Below are positions 7,184 through 11,437 of a stretch of DNA of 11,437 nucleotides, piece after piece; position 1 is the stretch's first letter; each line of letters opens with the position of its first letter. Source of the stretch: an uncultured Collinsella sp. Lineage in GTDB: Bacteria > Actinomycetota > Coriobacteriia > Coriobacteriales > Coriobacteriaceae. The DNA lies in assembly GCA_902478995.1 (NCBI GenBank), contig CABSNF010000063.1, positions 1 to 11,437 on the forward strand, written 5' to 3'. The position numbers were made by a program, and so were the translations under genes. Below the pieces are notes generated by a model. The model had not been told where the DNA came from. It saw only the letters and a list, made by a program, of their open reading frames with translations, and did no database searches.

Positions 7184-7996
7184 ATGACAGCTATCGATCG
7201 AGACCGGGCGCGCGCGGCCTTCAAAAGCTACACCGATGCCTACGACGCCACCAACCCACGCATCGCGCTCAAAATCGAGCATACGTACCACGTGGCCGAG
7301 GCATGCGATGCCGTAGCGCGCGAGCAGGGCTGGTCGTCAGAAGATATTGACCTGGCATGGCTTTGCGGCCTGCTACACGATATGGGCCGCTTTGAGCAGC
7401 TGCGACACTGGGACACCTTTAAGGACGCCGAGAGCATGAGCCATGCGGCGCTGGGCATCGAGGTCCTCTTTGGCGAGAATCCCGCCGATGCACCCGCCAC
7501 GACAAACATCCGTGACTTTATCGAAACCGGTGCGCATGACGAGCTCATCCGAGCGAGCATCGCCTATCACAGCGACTTTCGCCTGCCGGCACAACTCGAC
7601 GAGCGTACACGGTGCTTCTGCGATATCGTGCGCGATGGTGACAAGATCGACATTATGCGCGCCATCGCCGACAGCACCGTCGACACCATCCTCAAGGTGG
7701 ACGAGAAGACGTTTCTCGGCAGCCGTTTCTCGTCGCCGACACTTGCCGCCTTTGACGAGCACCGCTGCGTCGCACGCGATGAACGCAACGAGCCCGCAGA
7801 CTACCTGGTGGGACTCATCTGCTTTATGTTTGAGCTCGTCTATCCAGCAAGCCGCGCGCTGGCGCGCGAACAGGGCGATATCCACCGCCTGCTCGATGCG
7901 CCCTTTGGCATTACGCGGCCCTTTACCGACCCCGCCACGCAGGCAACCTGGAGCCGCCTAAAGGACGAGATGCGCGACTGGCTGGCGCGCGCCTAG
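7184..7996 (+). CDS. HD-domain metal-dependent phosphohydrolase
   Basis: A 270-residue soluble protein of the HD superfamily. The metal-binding pattern is complete: His in IEHTYHV (H33/H36), the HD doublet in LLHDMGRF (H65-D66), His in SHAALG (H87), His in IAYHSDF (H129), and Asp in RDGDKIDIM (D151/D153). The spacing H...HD...H...H...D is that of catalytically active HD phosphohydrolases, which hydrolyse phosphate esters such as nucleotides or second messengers with divalent metals. The C-terminal 100 residues (from about 170) are not recognised. The substrate is unknown; nothing shows it to be a (p)ppGpp or cyclic-dinucleotide enzyme (no GYP or synthetase motifs). Start: ATG with AGGAAG five bases upstream. 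Its stop codon shares the tetranucleotide CTAG with the stop of the convergent etfA. Confidence 0.9.
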   Translation: MTAIDRDRARAAFKSYTDAYDATNPRIALKIEHTYHVAEACDAVAREQGWSSEDIDLAWLCGLLHDMGRFEQLRHWDTFKDAESMSHAALGIEVLFGENPADAPATTNIRDFIETGAHDELIRASIAYHSDFRLPAQLDERTRCFCDIVRDGDKIDIMRAIADSTVDTILKVDEKTFLGSRFSSPTLAAFDEHRCVARDERNEPADYLVGLICFMFELVYPASRALAREQGDIHRLLDAPFGITRPFTDPATQATWSRLKDEMRDWLARA

Positions 7997-9198
7997 CGCT
8001 CAAGCTGGGCCAGCAGCTCCTCGACGACCTCGACGGCGTCCCCAACAACCTTGTACTGGGCAGCACCAAAAATGGGGGCATCCGGGTCCTCGTTGATGGC
8101 GATAATGCACTCCGCCCCACCGATGCCGGCAAGATGCTGGATGGCGCCCGAAACACCGATACTCACGAGAAGCTTGGGTGAAACCGATACGCCCGTCTGG
8201 CCAATCTGGTGGCGATACTCCAACCAGCCGGCCTCCACGACAGGTCGCGTGCAGCCAAGCTCGGCTCCCAGAGCCTCGGCGAGCCTTCGCATCAGCGGCA
8301 GATTTTTCTTGGAACCAATGCCGCGACCCACCACGACCAGGCGCTCGGCATCGGCGATCGAAGCCTGCTGTCCCCACTCCTCGGCGGGAATCGAGATCTC
8401 GACACGAGCCTTAGCATCATCCGCAAGTGATATCTGGGTGATCGTGCCGGAGCGGCCGTAGTCAAAGTCGGGAGCCTTAAAGATACCGGGGCGCACCGTT
8501 GCCATCTGCGGACGGTGGTTGGGGCAAATGATGGTGGCCATCAAGTTGCCGCCAAACGCCGGGCGCGTCTGCTGCAGTAGGCCCGTCTCCGCATCCATCG
8601 AAAGCACGGTGCAGTCGGCCGTAAGACCTGTCTGCAAACGCACGGCAACGCCGGGTGCCAGTTCGCGACCAAAAGCGGTCGCACCGTATAGGATGGCCTC
8701 GGGTTTGCGTTCGGCTACCAAATCGCAGATCAAGCGGGCGTAGACCTCCGCATCGTTTTGGCGCAGGCGCTCGTCGCGACAGGCCAGGACTTCGTCGGCG
8801 CCCGCGCAAACCAGATGCTCCAGGTCCCCGAGCGAGCCCTCGGGGCTCATGCCGACCAGTGCCACCAGACGGCAGCCGCGAGCATCGGCAAGCTCGCGCC
8901 CCTTGCCCATGAGCTCGTAGGCCACGGGAGCCACGGCGTCGTGTTCGTCAGTCTGCACGAAGACCCAAATGTCTCGATATGCATCAAAGTCCACCGCACC
9001 AGCGGCCTCGTCACGCTCGATCGTGATAGCGTTGACGGGGCAGGCGTCGACGCACCCACCGCATAGGATGCAGCCGTCGGTTACGCGGACGCATCGGTTG
9101 GGTCGCTCGCCTTCCACTACGATGCCGCCCGAGGCACAGGCGCGAACGCAGCGACCGCAGCCGATACAGGCTTCGCTATCGATAATCAGTCCGCTCAT
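7993..9198 (-). CDS. etfA: Electron transfer flavoprotein alpha subunit with N-terminal 2x[4Fe-4S] domain
   Basis: A 401-residue EtfA; ordinary EtfA proteins are about 310-330 residues, and the extra length is an N-terminal ferredoxin domain. That domain carries two complete CxxCxxCxxxC motifs: C11-C14-C17-C21 and C43-C46-C49-C53-P. Then comes the alpha/beta domain (about 75-265), followed by the FAD-binding domain with VVGRGIGSKKNLPL, RPVVEAGWLEYRHQIGQTG, VSIGVSGAIQHLAG and AINEDPDAPIFGAA, all family hallmarks. EtfA carries the alpha-FAD, which relays electrons to the partner dehydrogenase. Ferredoxin-type extensions occur in Etfs of anaerobic bifurcating complexes such as A. woodii LctC and CarE. 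Start: ATG directly after the etfB stop (TAG-ATG), with GAGGGG nine bases upstream, so translation is coupled. Last gene of the operon; its stop overlaps the HD gene's stop, leaving no room for an intergenic terminator. Confidence 0.96.
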   Translation of the reverse strand: MSGLIIDSEACIGCGRCVRACASGGIVVEGERPNRCVRVTDGCILCGGCVDACPVNAITIERDEAAGAVDFDAYRDIWVFVQTDEHDAVAPVAYELMGKGRELADARGCRLVALVGMSPEGSLGDLEHLVCAGADEVLACRDERLRQNDAEVYARLICDLVAERKPEAILYGATAFGRELAPGVAVRLQTGLTADCTVLSMDAETGLLQQTRPAFGGNLMATIICPNHRPQMATVRPGIFKAPDFDYGRSGTITQISLADDAKARVEISIPAEEWGQQASIADAERLVVVGRGIGSKKNLPLMRRLAEALGAELGCTRPVVEAGWLEYRHQIGQTGVSVSPKLLVSIGVSGAIQHLAGIGGAECIIAINEDPDAPIFGAAQYKVVGDAVEVVEELLAQLER

Positions 9199-10020
9199 CT
9201 ATGCCATCCCCTCGATAATCTTGGCAAGCTTTGCCGCCTGCTCGGACGCCGTCCCCTCAACGGTCTCGCACGTTTGGTCACGGTCGGGCACAAACGAGCG
9301 CACGACCTGTGTCGGCGACCCGGCAAGACCGCAACGCGCGGGGTCGGCGTTCACGTCGGCGGCACTGACCACGCGCACGTCTGCCTCCTCTGCCGCGCGA
9401 ATACCGGCAATACTCGGCATACGCAACTGGCCAATCTCCTTGGCAGTCGTCATCGCGCACGGCATCTCAAGGTACACCGTCTCCTCGCCGGCATCGCATC
9501 CGTGAACGAGCGCCAGCGAGCCACAGGTCGTAAAGCCCGCGCTCTGCACGCAACTCACGTCGGTCACGCAGGGAATCTCAAAGGCACCGGCAAGCTCGGG
9601 ACCAATCTGGGCCGTATCGCCATCCACCGCCATCTTGCCGCAGATGAGCAGGTCGAAGTCCTCGTCGAGCGCCTCGATGCCGCATTTGAGAGCATAGGTG
9701 GTCGCCAGGGTATCGGCACCTGCAAAGGCGCGATCGGTCAGCAGCAGCGCGTCGTCGGCGCCTCGAGCGATGCAGTCGCGCAGCAGCGATTCGGTCGCGG
9801 GGATGCCCATCGACACCACCGTCACGCGCACGTCCATGCCAAAGCCGATAAAGTCGTCCTTCAGCGCCAGCGCGCATTCTAGGGCACTTGCATCGAAGGG
9901 ATTAATGACCGCCTGCTTGCCATCGCGCACGATGGTATTGGTCTTGGGGTCCATCTTGACCTCGGTGCTGCCCGGCACGGCCTTGACGCACACCACCATA
10001 TGGAAATCGCTCATCTTCAC
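9199..10020 (-). CDS. etfB: Electron transfer flavoprotein beta subunit (bifurcating type)
   Basis: A 273-residue EtfB. Seen: VVCVKAVPGS at the N-terminus, NPFDASALECAL (40-51), SMG (70-72), the RGADDALLLTDRAFAGADTLAT region (about 86-107), AVDGDTAQIGPELA (131-144), and the family signature region AMTTAKEIGQLRMPSIAGI. The DGDTAQ-x-GP form is typical of EtfB proteins that bind a second FAD for electron bifurcation; AMP-binding mitochondrial-type EtfB has a different sequence there. In such complexes beta-FAD exchanges electrons with NAD(H) and splits or merges them with ferredoxin. Start: GTG at 10020 overlaps the dehydrogenase stop in GTGA. ATG at 10014, two codons further in, is an equally good alternative, and AAAGGGGG lies upstream of both. 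It abuts etfA with no gap. The bifurcating assignment is inference from motif and context. Confidence 0.95.
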   Translation of the reverse strand: MKMSDFHMVVCVKAVPGSTEVKMDPKTNTIVRDGKQAVINPFDASALECALALKDDFIGFGMDVRVTVVSMGIPATESLLRDCIARGADDALLLTDRAFAGADTLATTYALKCGIEALDEDFDLLICGKMAVDGDTAQIGPELAGAFEIPCVTDVSCVQSAGFTTCGSLALVHGCDAGEETVYLEMPCAMTTAKEIGQLRMPSIAGIRAAEEADVRVVSAADVNADPARCGLAGSPTQVVRSFVPDRDQTCETVEGTASEQAAKLAKIIEGMA

Positions 10021-11405
10021 GCGCCCCCTTTCTGGACGAGCTCATCCAAGAGCTTCTCCGAAAACAGGTTGCCGCGACCCAGCTGCCCGTCGGGATCGAG
10101 CTGGAGCTTGAGCCGCGCCGACTCGACCATGGCCTCGTGACCGTACATCGTCTCTAAGAAGCCCGCCTTGATCTTGCCGACGCCGTGCTCAGCAGAGACG
10201 GCACCGCCCATGACCGTGACCTCGGAAGCCCACTGGGCAAAGAGTTCTCCGCCGCGGCGATAATCCTGTGCATCGCGCGGCAGAATGTTCACATGCAGAT
10301 GGTTGTTACCGATATGCCCCCAGGCGGCAGATTCAAGCCCACTTTCCGCCAGCGTGCGGCGATAGAGGGCGATAACATCGGCCAAGTGCGCGTTGGGCAC
10401 CGACATGTCCGAACCCAGTTTGGTGATGGTGGGATCCATGCGGCGGCGCTCGTCGATGAGCATGTTGACGCTCTCGGGCACCGCATGGCGGAAGAATCGC
10501 TGACACTCGCGATCGACCTCGGTGCGCGCGACCCATGTCGCATCGTCGCTGCCGCCCGCAAACTCGAGCACCCATCCCAGGTGGTACAGTTCCTCGGTCG
10601 CCTGGGCCTCGTCATCGCAGTCGAGCTCCACGTAGACACAGACCTTGGCCTCTTTGTCGAGCGCCGGCAGCGAGGCAAACGCCGTCGACTGCTCGCGCTG
10701 GCGACGTAGAATATCCAGGGCGCCAGCGTCGAAGTACTCGATGGCAGCCGCATGGGACAGGACGGGACGCACGGAATCGGTAAAGGACACGGCCTTGTCT
10801 TCGCTATCGAAAAAGCAGCTCACACCCCAAACGACCGCAGGCGCCGCCTGCAGGGCAATCTCGAGCTCGGTGATAACGCCGAGCGTGCCGCAAGCACCGA
10901 TAAAGAGGTCGATGGCGTCCATTTCGTCCGCAACGAAATAGCCTGAGGCATTTTTTGTCTTGGGCATGGTATAGCCGGGAAGATCGAGCTCGAGCGTACG
11001 GCCCGCTGCCGTTACGAGCGACAGGTGGCGGCCCTGGGCAAAAGCCTCGCCGCGCTGAAGCTCAAGCAAATCGCCATCAGCCAGCGCGACGTGGAGTCCC
11101 GTGATATGTGGGCGCATGGGGCCGTAGGCGTAGCTGCGGGCACCGGAGGCGTTACATGCCGCCATGCCGCCCAGACAGGCAGACGCCTCGGTGGGATCGG
11201 TGGGAAAAAACTGCTCGGGAGCCTCTTGGAACTCCTCGTAGGCCTCAAGCGATGCCTGGTCCCAACCAGCGGTCGGCAGCACCTTCTTGCTCAGCTGCTT
11301 GCGCAGCTCCGAGAGCACAACGCCCGGCTCCACGCGCAGCAGAAATTGGCCTTGTTCATCGCGGCGAAGGCCCAAATAGCGATTCATACGGGAAGTATTG
11401 AGGAT
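10017..11405 (-). CDS. FAD-linked 2-hydroxyacid dehydrogenase (lactate/glycolate type, GlcD-like), N-terminus missing
   Basis: The visible 462 residues belong to the PCMH-type FAD oxidase/dehydrogenase family with GlcD and the Etf-linked lactate dehydrogenase LctD. Numbering is from the Ile at 11405-11403. Seen: TSRMNR (4-9) and RVEPGVVLSELR (24-35) of the FAD domain; ACLGGMAACNASGARSYAYG (76-95); the LFIGACGTLGVITELEI block (167-183); and in the C-terminal cap GHIGNNHLHVNILP (363-376) and SAEHGVGKIK (404-413), the metal- and substrate-site motifs. About 70-100 N-terminal residues, including the first FAD loop, are missing because genomic sequence stops at 11405. The apparent start MYKRQ (11420-11406) is translated adapter. 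There are no Cys-rich Fe-S motifs, so electrons should leave through the following EtfBA. Its stop overlaps the etfB start by four bases. D-lactate is the likeliest substrate, but glycolate or another 2-hydroxyacid is possible. Confidence 0.93.
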   Translation of the reverse strand: MLNTSRMNRYLGLRRDEQGQFLLRVEPGVVLSELRKQLSKKVLPTAGWDQASLEAYEEFQEAPEQFFPTDPTEASACLGGMAACNASGARSYAYGPMRPHITGLHVALADGDLLELQRGEAFAQGRHLSLVTAAGRTLELDLPGYTMPKTKNASGYFVADEMDAIDLFIGACGTLGVITELEIALQAAPAVVWGVSCFFDSEDKAVSFTDSVRPVLSHAAAIEYFDAGALDILRRQREQSTAFASLPALDKEAKVCVYVELDCDDEAQATEELYHLGWVLEFAGGSDDATWVARTEVDRECQRFFRHAVPESVNMLIDERRRMDPTITKLGSDMSVPNAHLADVIALYRRTLAESGLESAAWGHIGNNHLHVNILPRDAQDYRRGGELFAQWASEVTVMGGAVSAEHGVGKIKAGFLETMYGHEAMVESARLKLQLDPDGQLGRGNLFSEKLLDELVQKGGA

Positions 11406-11437
11406 CTGTCTCTTATACACATCTCCGAGCCCACGAG
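11406..11437. other. Illumina Nextera adapter remnant (Tn5 mosaic end + read-2 primer)
   Basis: The window ends with the 19-base Tn5 mosaic end CTGTCTCTTATACACATCT (11406-11424), directly followed by CCGAGCCCACGAG. This is the complement of the Nextera read-2 adapter, lacking only its last two bases. It is synthetic library sequence left on a contig end, not genomic DNA. It creates the false N-terminus MYKRQ on the minus-strand dehydrogenase. Confidence 0.98.

Noticed and set aside
11406..11420. MYKRQ as the start of the dehydrogenase
   Set aside because: These codons are the Tn5 mosaic end of the sequencing adapter; the homologous protein continues upstream of this point in its family.
11406..11424. 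A natural Tn5 or IS50 end, i.e. a mobile element insertion
   Set aside because: The 19-mer is the engineered hybrid mosaic end and is followed by Illumina primer sequence, so it is library-derived.

Overview
The window is about 11.4 kb of GC-rich, densely packed bacterial chromosome with no rRNA, tRNA, CRISPR array, insertion sequence or phage gene that I can see. Gene content and protein style point to an anaerobic, probably gut-associated member of the Coriobacteriia (Collinsella-like). The clues are a long single-chain PurL, a KdgT-family permease, AzlCD, a membrane GGDEF protein and an Etf-linked FAD dehydrogenase cassette. This is a guess from protein resemblance, not from a marker gene. 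The last 32 bases are not genomic: they are an Illumina Nextera read-2 adapter with the Tn5 mosaic end. Real sequence therefore ends at 11405, and the source is a short-read (meta)genome assembly.

Layout. (1) 1-2315, + strand: C-terminal part of purL (purine synthesis), followed by a strong intrinsic terminator. (2) 2417-3352, + strand: an EamA/DMT-family exporter whose start lies 27 bases after that terminator. It ends towards a bidirectional terminator at 3500-3546. (3) 3547-4689, - strand: a seven-helix membrane diguanylate cyclase (GGDEF). (4) 4879-5901, - strand: a KdgT-family permease. (5) 6052-7057, - strand: azlC and azlD, an overlapping pair for a branched-chain amino-acid exporter. 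(6) 7184-7996, + strand: an HD-domain phosphohydrolase transcribed divergently from azlCD. (7) 7993-11405, - strand: a tightly coupled operon of an FAD-linked 2-hydroxyacid (lactate/glycolate-type) dehydrogenase (5' truncated), etfB, and etfA with an N-terminal double [4Fe-4S] ferredoxin domain.

How the genes work together. The clearest functional unit is the dehydrogenase-EtfB-EtfA cassette. It matches the composition of the electron-confurcating lactate dehydrogenase of anaerobes (Acetobacterium woodii LctBCD), in which lactate oxidation with NAD+ is driven by reduced ferredoxin. The other genes look like independent housekeeping or transport units: purine synthesis, metabolite efflux, sugar-acid uptake, amino-acid export and c-di-GMP synthesis. 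I found no wholly novel multigene system. The points most worth a second look are the adapter artefact, the Etf cassette, the terminator in front of the eamA gene, and the four-base CTAG in which two convergent genes share their stop codons.
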